Positions 1 to 9,819 of a stretch of 64,000 nt of DNA are shown here, one piece after another (within the stretch, counting starts at the first letter, position 1; each line of letters begins with the position of its first letter). The DNA is from Brevibacterium sp. CBA3109 (GTDB lineage Bacteria; Actinomycetota; Actinomycetes; Actinomycetales; Brevibacteriaceae). The DNA lies in NCBI RefSeq assembly GCF_040256645.1, contig NZ_CP158281.1:1178001-1242000 (forward strand). Reading direction: 5' to 3'. The notes under the pieces are model-generated. The model did no database searches and had not been told where the DNA came from. It saw only the letters and a program-made list of their open reading frames with translations. The translations under genes and the position numbers were made by a program.

Positions 1-696
1 GAGGGTGGCAAGGACCACAACCGGGGAGAGCACATTCGGTGAGATCTCCCGGATAAGGGACTTGCCGGCGCTGAAGCCGAGCAGCCGGCCCGCGATGACG
101 TATTCGCTGTTGCGTGCAGACATCACCAGAGATCTGGTGACACGGGCGTAGGAAGGCCACGAGACGAGGAGGATGGCAATGATGGCGTTCTTCAGGCCCG
201 GTCCCAGTGCCGCCGCGATGACCATGGCAAGGATGATGGTGGGGAACGCGAAGACGAGGTCAGCGATGCGCATGATGATCTCATCCACGGCTCGTCCGAA
301 GTAGCCCGCGATCGCACCGAGGACGGATCCGAGCACTGCAGAGCAGACGACGACGAAGGCGGCTGCCGGCAGTGTGGTGCGGGCAGACACGATGAGTCGA
401 GACAGAACGTCACGGCCCAAGGTGTCGGTGCCCAACAGGTTCTCACCTCCTGGAGAACTGAGCCGGGTGAAGTCCTGCGCGAGCGGATTGAACGGGGCAA
501 TGAGGGGAGCGAAGATCGCCACGATCAGCCAGATGGCGAGGATGACTGCTCCCACGAATCCCAACGGTGTGCGCAGCGCCTTCGGGAGTCTCAGCTTCCA
601 CCGTTTGACACCGAGGTCGACAGGATTGCGATCGAGGCCCTCGGCGTCGGTGGAATCGGTGTTCGTCGGTGGCTGTTTGGGTGAACTGATGCTCAT
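1..696 (-). CDS. ABC transporter permease, DppC/OppC type (partial at left edge)
   Basis: Inner-membrane permease subunit of a peptide/nickel-type ABC importer. The 232 codons in the window give a cytoplasmic N-terminus, a first membrane helix around residues 55-75, the family sequence GTDTLGRDVLSRLI after it, and further helices; the C-terminus runs off the window. The ATG at 694-696 overlaps the TGA of the upstream permease gene (ATGA), so translation is probably coupled. It is the third gene of the binding-protein/dppB/dppC operon; the ATPase genes would be expected to the left, outside the window. The substrate (peptide, nickel or another solute) cannot be read from sequence. Confidence 0.9.
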   Translation of the reverse strand, partial: MSISSPKQPPTNTDSTDAEGLDRNPVDLGVKRWKLRLPKALRTPLGFVGAVILAIWLIVAIFAPLIAPFNPLAQDFTRLSSPGGENLLGTDTLGRDVLSRLIVSARTTLPAAAFVVVCSAVLGSVLGAIAGYFGRAVDEIIMRIADLVFAFPTIILAMVIAAALGPGLKNAIIAILLVSWPSYARVTRSLVMSARNSEYVIAGRLLGFSAGKSLIREISPNVLSPVVVLATL

Positions 697-1799
697 CGCA
701 CCCTCACTCTCGGATCCACGAAGCCGTAGATCAGGTCGACGATGAAATTGACGAGGATGTAGACGACGCCGATGACGAGACCGACTCCCATGATGACCGG
801 GAGGTCGAGGGTCGTTGCGCCACGGAATGCGTACTGGCCCAGCCCGTTCCAGGCGAACACGGTCTCAGTGAGGACCGCACCCGAGAGGAGCGAGCCGAAG
901 GCCAGGCCGACCACCGTGATGATGGGGACGAGGGCGCCGCGGAAGATGTATTTGAAGATGACGGTGCGAGCAGGCAGCCCCTTCGCCTTGGCCGCCGTGA
1001 CGTAGTCGAGTCGGATGATGTCGAGGACACTGGAGCGGCTGAACCTTGTGAGCAGGCCGATCGTGAACAGTGCCAGCACACAGGAAGGCAGGATCAGATG
1101 CCCGAAGGCGTTGACGAAGGTCGACATCTGCCCCGCCAGAAGGGAATCGACCGTGTATAGGCCAGTGACCCTGGGCGGTGGCTGGAGCCACGGGTCGAGG
1201 CGCCCTGCACCGGGAACCACACGGAGTTTGAAGAAGAAGACGTAGTAGCCGACAGCCGCGATCCAGAACGTCGGGGCGGAGATGCCGATGAGGCTCAGTG
1301 TGCGGATGGCATGGTCGAGGAACCGGTTCTGATTGAGGGCGCTGGCCAGCCCTAGCATCAGACCGATGATGACCGAGATCAGGATGGCGCCGATGCCCAA
1401 CTCGATCGAGGCGGGGAATACCTGCCCGATCGATTGGAGCACCGGTGTCCGGGTCTGGTTCGATACACCCATATCCCCTTGGAGGAGGTTGCTCAGGTAC
1501 GTGAAGTACTGCACGATGAGGGGCTCGTCCAAGCCGAGGCGCTCGCGGGTCTGAGCGACGATCTCCGGATCCGCAGCCGCCCGGTCGCCGAGGATCGCGG
1601 CGACCGGGTCGGTGGGGACCAGGTTGGTCAGCAGGAACGTCACAATGGTGACACCCCAGATGAGGAGGAGGCTGATCCCGATCCGGATGAGGATGTAGCG
1701 CAGCAGCGGGGGCAGCAGCGGAGGCTTGATGCGCTGTGCCTCGTCGTTGCTCGGGCTATCGGCGGAAGTGCTGTCGGCAGTGGTGACCGACATTCTCAC
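693..1799 (-). CDS. ABC transporter permease, DppB/OppB type
   Basis: Partner permease of the DppC-like protein. It has a first helix near residues 35-60 ending in the DppB-typical LTNLVPTDP, several further helices, and the cytoplasmic coupling loop containing DYVTAAKAKGLPARTV, the EAA-type motif that docks on the ATPases. The length of about 368 residues is somewhat above the usual 310-340 because of a polar N-terminal tail of about 30 residues. A GTG at 1797-1799 overlaps the stop of the binding-protein gene; the ATG at 1791-1793 is an equally good start. It is the second gene of the operon. Confidence 0.92.
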   Translation of the reverse strand: MRMSVTTADSTSADSPSNDEAQRIKPPLLPPLLRYILIRIGISLLLIWGVTIVTFLLTNLVPTDPVAAILGDRAAADPEIVAQTRERLGLDEPLIVQYFTYLSNLLQGDMGVSNQTRTPVLQSIGQVFPASIELGIGAILISVIIGLMLGLASALNQNRFLDHAIRTLSLIGISAPTFWIAAVGYYVFFFKLRVVPGAGRLDPWLQPPPRVTGLYTVDSLLAGQMSTFVNAFGHLILPSCVLALFTIGLLTRFSRSSVLDIIRLDYVTAAKAKGLPARTVIFKYIFRGALVPIITVVGLAFGSLLSGAVLTETVFAWNGLGQYAFRGATTLDLPVIMGVGLVIGVVYILVNFIVDLIYGFVDPRVRVR

Positions 1800-3367
1800 T
1801 CAGCTTTCGCGAAGTCGAATGAGACGTCAGCGTTGGAGACGTACTTGCTGATACTCGAACCCACCGCGATGGTGCTGACCGGCTGGACCAACGGGATCCA
1901 GACACCGGTGTCCGTGGTCGCCTGGAACAGCTTTGCGTAGGCGGCGTCGCGGTCCTCACCCTTGGCCTTCCCCGCAGTCTTGGCCAGCTTCGCCAGCTTC
2001 GGGTCAGCATCCTTGGCCCAGTTGACGCGTTCGGCGACGCTGCCGCCGGGGGTGAAGACGTTGTAGTTCGTCGGATCCGGGAAGTCAGCGCCCCAGGTGC
2101 CGATGCCCATGGGCTGCTTGGCGGAACGGAAACCGTCGAGCTGGGTTGAGCTCGGTGCCGGTTTGAGGGCGAGATTGATGTCTGCTTCCTTCAGCTGTGC
2201 CTGCAGTGTCTGGGCCAACTGGGCCAGATCGACGCCGTTGACAGCCTGGTCACTCGAGTAGTGGAACGGAATCTTTTCGCCGTTGTAGCCGGCCTTCTTC
2301 AGCAGCTTCTTCGTTTTCTCGAGGTCGCGTTCCGGAGCCTTGTCCTTGTCGACGGCGCCGATGAACTCGTTGGGCACGAGGCTGGCCATCCGTTGTGACC
2401 CTTCGCCTGCAAGGTCGATGAGTTTGTCATAGTCGATGGCGGACATGACTGCCTTGCGGAAGTTCGGGTCGGCTGCGGGGCCACCGATCTTCTCATCGGT
2501 GTTGTTGAAGATGTAGAGGCTGCGCGTCGACGGCAGACTCGAAATCTCGCCCATGGACTCATCGATCGACTTGACCTGGTCGGCGTTGAGGTCGAAGGCG
2601 ACCTGGGCCTGACCGGACTGAATGTCGGTCAGCTGAGTCTCTGCGGCAACATTGCGCAGGACAACGCGCTTGAACTTCGGTTCCGGGCCGTTGTAGTGCT
2701 CGTTCGCGGTCAGCACGACCTTGCTGTCGGCGTTGTAGGTGTCGACCTTGTAGGGGCCTGAACCTTGGGAGTTTTCGTTGAGGAACGCCTCGGCGCCGTC
2801 GTCGGCATCCGTGGAGCCGTCGTTTTCCTTCACGACCTTCGAGTTCACGATGCCGATCGAGGAGTTGGGCAGAATGTAGGGCAGTGCCGGATTGGGGCTC
2901 TTGCTGATCAGCTCGAGAGATTCGTCATCGACCTTCTTCACGGTGACACCATCGAGGAAGAACGAAGGGTTGCCCTTGAGTCCCTGCAGACGTTTGAAGG
3001 AGAAGACGATGTCGTCGACGGTGACGGGATCGCCGTTGGAGAACTTCGCGTCCTTCTCCTTGAGTGTGAGCGTCATCTTCTTGTCGTTGTCAGACAACTC
3101 GTAGGAGCACAGGCCATCGGTCGGCTTGGTCAGGTCGCCGTCCTTGAATTTGAGAGCCGTCTGGTAGATCGCATTGTCGATCGTTGAACCGGTGAACTCG
3201 AACTGCCGGTGAGGATCGATCGTCTTGAGGTTGAAGGCGGTCTCGGCAACGATCGTATCGCCCGACTCACCTCCTCCTTTGTCTCCTCCGCTGCAAGCGG
3301 CTAGACCGAAGGTGAGGGCGAGAGCTGAACCGATCGCGAGCGCTCGGCGGGGGAGACGGACCTTCAT
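1796..3367 (-). CDS. ABC transporter substrate-binding lipoprotein, family 5 (peptide/nickel)
   Basis: Extracytoplasmic binding protein that captures the solute for the two permeases downstream. The ATG at 3365-3367 was chosen because AAGGAAG lies just upstream and a classic lipoprotein signal follows (basic start, hydrophobic core, LAAC lipobox near residue 25, then a Gly-rich linker). The 523 residues match family 5 (SBP_bac_5), with the DDIVFSFKRL-type block about 100 residues after the Cys. It is first in the operon binding protein-dppB-dppC. The substrate class is open: this family covers peptides, nickel, sugars and opines. Confidence 0.92.
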   Translation of the reverse strand: MKVRLPRRALAIGSALALTFGLAACSGGDKGGGESGDTIVAETAFNLKTIDPHRQFEFTGSTIDNAIYQTALKFKDGDLTKPTDGLCSYELSDNDKKMTLTLKEKDAKFSNGDPVTVDDIVFSFKRLQGLKGNPSFFLDGVTVKKVDDESLELISKSPNPALPYILPNSSIGIVNSKVVKENDGSTDADDGAEAFLNENSQGSGPYKVDTYNADSKVVLTANEHYNGPEPKFKRVVLRNVAAETQLTDIQSGQAQVAFDLNADQVKSIDESMGEISSLPSTRSLYIFNNTDEKIGGPAADPNFRKAVMSAIDYDKLIDLAGEGSQRMASLVPNEFIGAVDKDKAPERDLEKTKKLLKKAGYNGEKIPFHYSSDQAVNGVDLAQLAQTLQAQLKEADINLALKPAPSSTQLDGFRSAKQPMGIGTWGADFPDPTNYNVFTPGGSVAERVNWAKDADPKLAKLAKTAGKAKGEDRDAAYAKLFQATTDTGVWIPLVQPVSTIAVGSSISKYVSNADVSFDFAKAE

Positions 3368-3559
3368 GTGAACTTCCTTACGGTAGGTGTTGTAGCTCAC
3401 ACTAAATCCCAACCGACCCCCGTTCAATCAGCCATGCCACAACGCTGGCTGTTTTATGGTGTGGCATTCCACCAATGTCCCGCCAGGTGGGAGGCCTGAC
3501 CTTGGCGTCCTTCCAGCCGCGATGCCGTTGAGAGAGGAAGACTGAGTGCAGGCGAACGA

Positions 3560-4011
3560 TCATGATGGGTACCGCTGTGGACGCGCCAGCAGTCGCCGCA
3601 CCTTGCAACGCCACACCCCGCAGAAGCCCGCATGCTCGTGAGTGCGCAGGCAAGTACACGAAGTAGGGGCGCCGAGGATAGCGACGATGAGACCGGCAGG
3701 AAGTCCGCACGGGAGCGTTCCTGCCAACGTGAGAGCCTTGTCGATCGCAGCTCTGCCGCCGGCAGTGAGTGAGGCGATGCAGCACCGGCACAGAGAGTGC
3801 AGTTGTGGGAATAGTCGAGCCGACGGATTCGACGCTGACATCGCCGAGGCGATCGGATGCAAGCGGGCCAGAGACCGCAGGACGATGGACTTGCCGCAGC
3901 CGTTGGAACCGATGAGCGCCGTGAACTGACCGGGAATGACACTGTGGACGACGGGTGTGCGGTGGTAGCACTGGTGCAGGCCCGAAGCGTGGGGCTGGTC
4001 ATGCTCACGTC
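3560..4011 (-). pseudogene. Remnant of an iron-siderophore ABC transporter (FecE ATPase start joined to FecCD permease end)
   Basis: This is the only recognisable content of the 747-base gap between the binding protein and the SbcD-like gene. One open frame on this strand starts, without a start codon, with a FecE-like N-terminus including an intact Walker A (ALIGSNGCGKS, about 3905). About 60 codons on it continues into the C-terminal end of a FecCD-type permease (GLPAGLIVAILGAP, about 3660). A one-base shift there restores the usual ending YFVYL. Gene order is reversed relative to a normal fecCD-fecE operon, and most of both genes is missing. This is read as a deletion/rearrangement scar; the boundaries are approximate. 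Confidence 0.55.
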
Positions 4012-4114
4012 GTGGTCAATCGACGCGTGGATGACTTGGCTCACATTCCATGTCAGTGCCTGTCCGTAGGGTGGGTGTGCATACATAGGATGGGGGAGAG
4101 CCAAGGAGGAACCC

Positions 4115-5248
4115 ATGAGATTCGTCGCCACCGGAGACTGGCAGTTGGGCATGACGGCGCACTATCTCAGTGCTGAAGCCCGCCCGCGGTTTCATCGTGC
4201 CCGCCTCGACGCCGTCAAACGCATCGGTGAGATCGCTGCCGAACAGTCCTGCGAATTCGTTGTGGTCTGCGGTGACGTGTTCGAGTCCAACCAACTCGAC
4301 CGAGCCATCATCTCCCGCACCTTCGAAGCACTGAGCGCCTTCACCGTGCCCGTTGTTCTGCTGCCAGGCAACCACGATCCCCTCGACGCCGCCTCCATCT
4401 ACGATTCCCCGGCCTTCACCTCCCGTCAGCCTGACCACGTCCACGTCCTGCGCGACAGCGAGCCGTTCGAGCCCATCCCCGATGTCGAGATCGTCGGTGC
4501 CCCGTGGTTCTCGAAGCGTCCCCAAGGGGACCTGGTCGCCCAAACAACACAGAACCTCGCCGAGGTGGCACCGGGGAAGGTGCGCATCATCGCCGGTCAC
4601 GGCGCCGTGAGCACTCTGGACCCGGATCGGGAGTCTCTGGCCACGATCGATACCGAGAGCCTCAAGACCGTGCTGCGAGAAAACCGTGCCCAGTTCATCG
4701 CACTCGGTGACCGGCACGCCACCCATTCTGTGGACGAACGCATCTGGTATCCAGGTGCCCCGGAGGTGACCTCACGCCGAGAAGACGATCCGGGCAATGT
4801 TCTTCTCGTCGATATCGATCTGCAGACCCATGCGAGCTCGGTGGAGAAGGTGCACATCGGTCGCTGGTCCTACCTCGTCGTTGAGGAGGACATGAACTCG
4901 GATGAGGACGTCAGCCGCCTCGAACAGCGACTGACAGATATCCCGAACAAGGACAGCACCGCTGTTTGGCTTATCCTCCGGGGAACCCTGTCCACGGCAG
5001 CGAAGTCACGACTCGACGAAGTCCTCGACCACGCGACAGACCTGTTCGCCCTAGTCTCCCTGTGGGAACGGCACACGGACATTGCCGTGGTCGCTGCCGA
5101 CGAGGACTTCGCCGGCCTCGGCTTGAGCGGATACATGCAGGAGACTCTCGACGAGTTGGCGGAATCGGCGGCAGCAGAGGACTCGACTGCCACAGCAGCA
5201 CAGGACGCGCTGGGGCTGCTGTATAGATTTGCGAGGAGCGGATCATGA
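4115..5248 (+). CDS. Metallophosphoesterase, SbcD/Mre11-like DNA repair exonuclease subunit
   Basis: Predicted Mn2+-dependent nuclease that works with the ATPase encoded next. Calcineurin-type motifs are visible in order: GD at residues 7-8, GDVFES 53-58, GNHD 85-88 and GHG 161-163. The last motif reads GDRH (198-201) instead of the GHxH of canonical Mre11/SbcD, so one metal-site His is Asp. I believe this variant recurs in actinobacterial relatives but could not check. The ATG is preceded by AAGGAGGA. The TGA overlaps the next ATG (ATGA), the hallmark of a coupled nuclease-ATPase pair. The role in double-strand-break or hairpin processing is inferred from the family. Confidence 0.85.
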   Translation: MRFVATGDWQLGMTAHYLSAEARPRFHRARLDAVKRIGEIAAEQSCEFVVVCGDVFESNQLDRAIISRTFEALSAFTVPVVLLPGNHDPLDAASIYDSPAFTSRQPDHVHVLRDSEPFEPIPDVEIVGAPWFSKRPQGDLVAQTTQNLAEVAPGKVRIIAGHGAVSTLDPDRESLATIDTESLKTVLRENRAQFIALGDRHATHSVDERIWYPGAPEVTSRREDDPGNVLLVDIDLQTHASSVEKVHIGRWSYLVVEEDMNSDEDVSRLEQRLTDIPNKDSTAVWLILRGTLSTAAKSRLDEVLDHATDLFALVSLWERHTDIAVVAADEDFAGLGLSGYMQETLDELAESAAAEDSTATAAQDALGLLYRFARSGS

Positions 5249-7893
5249 AATTCCATTCCATCCACCTGCGCAACTACCGCGGTATTGCCGACTCTCGCGT
5301 CGAATTCGGCGATGGCGTCACCGTAGTCGAAGGGCCCAACGAGGTCGGCAAGTCCTCAATCCATGAGGCAATCACCCATCTGCGCGAGGACAAAGCGAGT
5401 TCACGCAAGGCCAGCGTCAAAGAGACCCAACCGGTCGGTGTTGATGCCGGACCCGAAGTCGAACTGCACCTGAGCACCGGGGACTACGAACTCAAGTACC
5501 GGAAGCGGTGGATCAAACAGCCCTTCACCGAACTCAGCGTCATCAGTCCCAGGCCGGAACAGCTGAGCAGCGATGATGCGCACGACCGGTTTCTTTCGAT
5601 CCTCGCTGACACCATCGACATCGACCTCCTCGTCGCCCTCGAGGTGGCACAGGGGGAGAGTCTGGCGCAGGCACCGCTGGCTCAGATCAAGGCTCTGCAC
5701 AGTGCACTCAACGAATCGGGCGTAGAGGTCGCCGACCACGACGACTTCCTTGACCGGATCGAGGCCGAATACGCGAAGTACTTCACCAGGTCCGGCAAAG
5801 TGACCGGTGACTACAAAGCCGCGAATGCTGAAGTCCCTCGTGCCGAAGCTGCGTTTGATCAACTGCGTGAACGCAGCCGCGGGATGGACGACCTCGTCGA
5901 CAACCACGCCCGGGCCGCCACTCGCCTGGAATCTGTGCGTGTCCAGCTGGCACAGGCACTGACTGACCGTGACGAAGCCGAACAGGCGGCAAAGGCGGTA
6001 GCCGAACTTAAGGCAATGCTCGACCAGGCAGTCGAACAGGCGAAGTCAGCGCAGCGTGACGTCCAGATCGCCCGGGAAGCTCTGGACCGACGCACACAGC
6101 TCATTGACGATGTTGCCGCCGCCGAGGAGACCGTGAAGGCTGCTCGGACCTCGGTCACTGACCTCGAAACGACGCAGAGTGATAAGGACTCCGACTTCGA
6201 CTGCGCGCAGAAGACCCTCGCAGAGAAGCAGAACGCACTCGACGAGGCACGTGCACTGGCAAAAGCCGCAGCCAAAGAGGTGACTGAGGCACGCGCACAG
6301 ACTGAACTCACCGAACTCACGCGACGGCTCGACACTATTCGTGACCATGATGAGAAGAAGAGCCGGGCCCAGGCGACGATCGCATCGATCACAGTCACGA
6401 CCAAGGACGTCGAGGCGCTGAGCTCGCTGGAGACAGAGGTGCGGATCGCAGAGAACGCCAAAACCTCCGCCGCGGCCCAGATAGTTGCGAAACAGCTCGG
6501 TTCGCAGCCGATCAGCGTCGACGGAAGTGAACTCGGCGACGGAGTCACCGGAGAATTCGCCGCGGTCAAGGACGTGCGAATCACGATCGACGGCATCGCC
6601 GACATCACCGTGCGTCCAGGAGCATCTCCCGTCGAGCTGGACAACGCATTGACCTCGGCAAAACAAGCCTTCGAAGCAGAGCTGAAACGCCTCGACGTCG
6701 ACTCCGTGGTGCAGGCCCGGGCGAGAGCCAATGATCGTGCTGATGCAGAAGCGGTCAAGGCAGAGGCCGATTCGACGCTCAAGGTGCTTCTGGGCCACGA
6801 CGAGCGAGACCAGCTCGAAGCCGCGCTCGCCCGCGCACAGCAGATCCTCGGAGCCGATGGAACGGGCCCAGGCACCGATGAAAAAGCTGGAGACGGCACC
6901 GAAGCGGGCAGCCAAACTGGTGACAGGAGCCTCAGCGAGCTCGAAACGGCAGTCACAGAGTCCGAGAATACCGCCGACGACGCGCAGTCCGCACTGGATG
7001 CCACACGTGTCGAACTTGAACGAATTCGCACGAGCCGAGATGACGCGCGCGTGGAGACGGTACGAGCCCAGACCAGCCTGAAAGAAGCCGAAACCCAGCA
7101 CGAGCGACTGACGAGCAGTCTGGCTGCGGCACGAAAGACGGACTCCGACGCCGATCTGGATGAGGCAGTGAAGACTGCCGAGGCTCGAGCGAGGAATGTG
7201 GACTCGCATGTCGACAAGGCAAAAGCCGCCTATCAGGCAGCCGATCCCGAGACCTTGGAGATGCAGCTGCAGAACGTGCGGCAACTCGTCGGCAGCAAGG
7301 AAGCCCAGCGAGAAGAAGTGCGGCAGGAGGTCGATCGCCTGTCGGCTCTCATCGACGATCGTGCCAGCGAAGGCATCTACGAAAAGCTCGCGGCCGCCGA
7401 AGAGACTATGGAATCGGCTCAGAGGAAACAGGCGCGACTGGACCGTCAGGCGAGGGCAATCGACCTGCTGCGCTCCACTGTCCTTAAGCACAAGGAAGAA
7501 TCCCAGCGGAAGTACGTGGCTCCTTTCAAGGAACAGATCGAGCGTTTGGGCAGGCTGGTCTTCGGCCAAGGGCTCTCGGTTGAGGTCTCTGAAGATCTCG
7601 AGATCGTCTCACGCACCGTGAACGAACGAACCGTGCCCTTCGAATCACTCTCAGGAGGGACGAAGGAGCAGCTTGCGCTCATCGGCAGACTCGCAGTGGC
7701 GACACTCGTCGACAGCGATTCTGGGGCACCTGTGGTCCTCGACGATGCCTTCGGCTTTGCCGATGCGCAGCGCCTCAATGCACTCAACGTCATCCTGAGC
7801 ACAGTCGGGAAGAGCGCTCAGGTCATTGTGCTCACCTGCCAGCCCGACCGTTTTGCCCGCCTCGGTGGAGCGAAGACCGTGAGCCTGACGTAA
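5245..7893 (+). CDS. SbcC/Rad50-like SMC-type ATPase
   Basis: Large ATPase partner of the SbcD-like nuclease. Walker A GPNEVGKSS lies at residues 30-38; the ABC signature LSGGTKEQ near 802-809 and Walker B VVLDDAF near 830-836 close the C-terminal half of the split ATPase. About 450 residues between them are Ala/Glu/Lys/Arg-rich heptads, i.e. long coiled coils, interrupted by a small globular stretch around residues 410-480. There is no CxxC zinc hook at the apex (only two Cys in the protein), so it resembles the shorter hookless SbcC/YhaN-type ATPases rather than classical Rad50. It overlaps the nuclease gene by 4 bases. Confidence 0.85.
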   Translation: MKFHSIHLRNYRGIADSRVEFGDGVTVVEGPNEVGKSSIHEAITHLREDKASSRKASVKETQPVGVDAGPEVELHLSTGDYELKYRKRWIKQPFTELSVISPRPEQLSSDDAHDRFLSILADTIDIDLLVALEVAQGESLAQAPLAQIKALHSALNESGVEVADHDDFLDRIEAEYAKYFTRSGKVTGDYKAANAEVPRAEAAFDQLRERSRGMDDLVDNHARAATRLESVRVQLAQALTDRDEAEQAAKAVAELKAMLDQAVEQAKSAQRDVQIAREALDRRTQLIDDVAAAEETVKAARTSVTDLETTQSDKDSDFDCAQKTLAEKQNALDEARALAKAAAKEVTEARAQTELTELTRRLDTIRDHDEKKSRAQATIASITVTTKDVEALSSLETEVRIAENAKTSAAAQIVAKQLGSQPISVDGSELGDGVTGEFAAVKDVRITIDGIADITVRPGASPVELDNALTSAKQAFEAELKRLDVDSVVQARARANDRADAEAVKAEADSTLKVLLGHDERDQLEAALARAQQILGADGTGPGTDEKAGDGTEAGSQTGDRSLSELETAVTESENTADDAQSALDATRVELERIRTSRDDARVETVRAQTSLKEAETQHERLTSSLAAARKTDSDADLDEAVKTAEARARNVDSHVDKAKAAYQAADPETLEMQLQNVRQLVGSKEAQREEVRQEVDRLSALIDDRASEGIYEKLAAAEETMESAQRKQARLDRQARAIDLLRSTVLKHKEESQRKYVAPFKEQIERLGRLVFGQGLSVEVSEDLEIVSRTVNERTVPFESLSGGTKEQLALIGRLAVATLVDSDSGAPVVLDDAFGFADAQRLNALNVILSTVGKSAQVIVLTCQPDRFARLGGAKTVSLT

Positions 7894-7933
7894 CCACTCG
7901 CACCTCAGACAATCAGACCCAATGAACAGAAAC

Positions 7934-7962
7934 GGCCGCCGCGTCGAGCAGACGCGACGGCC
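7934..7962. terminator. Hairpin between convergent genes
   Basis: GGCCGCCGCGTC and GACGCGACGGCC pair at 11 of 12 positions around the 5-base loop GAGCA. It sits between the sbcC-like and acyl-CoA ligase genes, which converge here, so it can act on both strands. There is no strong T-tract. Confidence 0.6.
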
Positions 7963-8005
7963 ATGACCGGCTGACATCATTGGCAGCGTGCCGGTGACGC
8001 CCAGA

Positions 8006-9742
8006 TCAGTCGGAGCCGACCGCGCTGGCTTTCGCCTCCTGCGCGGCAGCAACCGCATCGGCGCGAATAGTGCGCCGCAGAATCTTGCCTGAGCTCGTCT
8101 TCGGCAACTCGTCTATGATGGTCACCTGACGTGGAGCCTTGAAGGAGGCCAACTTCTCGCGACAGTACTCGATGATCGCGGTCTCGGTGACCTCATCGGC
8201 TTCGGGCCCTGACTGCAGAGTCACGAACGCAGCAACGCTCTCACCCCGATACTCATCGGGAATGCCGACGACCGCTGCCTCCTGGATCGCGGGATGGGTG
8301 TACAGCACGTCTTCGACCTCCCGCGGCCAGACCTTGAAACCAGAGGCGTTGATCATGTCCTTCTTGCGGTCGATGATGAATAGCCAACCGTCCTCGTCCA
8401 TATAGCCGACATCGCCAGTGCGCAGCTCCCCACCTGGGATCTGCTCGGCCGTGGCCTTCTCATTGTTGATGTACTCGGAGACGACTTCGGGGCCTGAGAT
8501 GGCGACCTCTCCGATCTCGTTCGGGCCCAGGGGTTCGCCGAAATCATCGAGGATGCGAATCATCGTGTCCGGCTGCGGCAGACCGCAGGAAAGGTTGCCG
8601 CTGTCGGGATCGACTGGGGCCTTCAGTCCGGGCGGGACCGTGGCGACTTGGGCGCAGGTCTCGGTCAGACCGTAGCCCTGCCCGATGTAGACACCGGTCT
8701 TGTCTTCGAACTTATTGACCAAGCCCTCAGGCAGCGGAGCACCTCCCGACATGATCCGCTTGAAGGATGAGAAGTGCTGCGCCGACGCGGCGGGATGGGC
8801 CAACATGGCGGTATAGATCGTGGCGGGACCCGCCATATATGTCGGCTTCTCGCGAAGGAAGAGATCTAGGAGGGAACCTGGTTCGAAGCGATAGTTGAGT
8901 ATCAGTCGCGCACCACCGGCCACACCGGCGATGAACTGGCAGACGAACCCGGTGATGTGGAAGATCGGAGCCAGAGTGAGGAATCCATCCCCGGGTTCGA
9001 ACGTCGGTGTCCGCACGCAGTACCGGGAGTTACTCGACACGGACCCGTGGGTGCCGGCGGCACCCTTGGACCTCCCTGAAGTCCCGGAGGTGTACACAAC
9101 GATCGCGCCGTCCTCGGGAGAGGGGATGGCGGGAGTGAAATCGGTGTCCAGTCGGGACTCGACGACGGCCTGGAAATCGGGGAGGTTGGGCACCTCGGTG
9201 GATTCGGGGTTCTGACCGGGTGTGCCGGGCAGCGCGTCGAACATCGAGAAGATCGCTTCGGGACCGTCGACTTGGAAGCTGCGGTCGTCGCTGAGCACGA
9301 CCACCGGGATGGAAGTCGCATACGGAGCCACCCGGTCGAGGAATGCCGCCTTTGAGACCATCAGTCCCTTCACCTCGGCGTCGGCGAAGATGTGCTCCAG
9401 CTCTCCGCGATACATCGGATTGAGCGGAACGACGACAGCACCCGCCTTCCAGATTCCGTAGGTGGCGATCATGAAGGCAGGAGTGTTCTGGTCATAGATC
9501 GCGACGCGGTCACCCGTAGCGATGCCGCATTCGGCCAGATACGAGGCGAAGGCCGTCGAGTACCGATCGAACTCCGACCAGGACAGGCCGAACCCGTAGT
9601 AGCTGATGGCCTCCTCATCACCGTGGGTGGCAACCGTCGTGGCCAGGTCCTGCAGCGTTGTTGACTTCTCCAGTGTGTACGGCTTGTTCGCGAGATCTCC
9701 CCAGGTCTTCAGCCAGGGACGGGTGTCTGCCCACGTGCTCAT
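8006..9742 (-). CDS. Acyl-CoA synthetase / AMP-dependent ligase (ANL superfamily)
   Basis: Activates a carboxylic acid to its acyl-CoA via an acyl-adenylate. The P-loop motif YTSGTSGRSKGA is at residues 217-228. The hinge and C-terminal domain contain RTGDVG and IDRKKDMINASGF, and the catalytic Lys lies in PKTSSGKI near residue 553. The 578 residues fit medium- or long-chain fatty acyl-CoA ligases. ATG is preceded by AGGAAG. It is the last gene of a four-gene operon with an acyl-CoA dehydrogenase, an SDR and a phosphotransferase-like protein, so a role feeding beta-oxidation of an unknown acid is inferred. Confidence 0.9.
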   Translation of the reverse strand: MSTWADTRPWLKTWGDLANKPYTLEKSTTLQDLATTVATHGDEEAISYYGFGLSWSEFDRYSTAFASYLAECGIATGDRVAIYDQNTPAFMIATYGIWKAGAVVVPLNPMYRGELEHIFADAEVKGLMVSKAAFLDRVAPYATSIPVVVLSDDRSFQVDGPEAIFSMFDALPGTPGQNPESTEVPNLPDFQAVVESRLDTDFTPAIPSPEDGAIVVYTSGTSGRSKGAAGTHGSVSSNSRYCVRTPTFEPGDGFLTLAPIFHITGFVCQFIAGVAGGARLILNYRFEPGSLLDLFLREKPTYMAGPATIYTAMLAHPAASAQHFSSFKRIMSGGAPLPEGLVNKFEDKTGVYIGQGYGLTETCAQVATVPPGLKAPVDPDSGNLSCGLPQPDTMIRILDDFGEPLGPNEIGEVAISGPEVVSEYINNEKATAEQIPGGELRTGDVGYMDEDGWLFIIDRKKDMINASGFKVWPREVEDVLYTHPAIQEAAVVGIPDEYRGESVAAFVTLQSGPEADEVTETAIIEYCREKLASFKAPRQVTIIDELPKTSSGKILRRTIRADAVAAAQEAKASAVGSD

Positions 9743-9819
9743 CGCTTTACTTCCTTCATCGTTGAATGGTGTGTCGAAAAGACTATTGACTTCGTCAGCC
9801 AGGTCGCCTGTTCTGTCGC

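Noticed and set aside
5859-7569. Long open frames on the minus strand inside the SbcC-like gene (over 450 codons).
   Set aside because: Mirror frames of a repetitive Ala/Glu/Arg coiled-coil gene in GC-rich DNA; composition is Ser/Arg- or Cys/Leu-rich nonsense with no motif.
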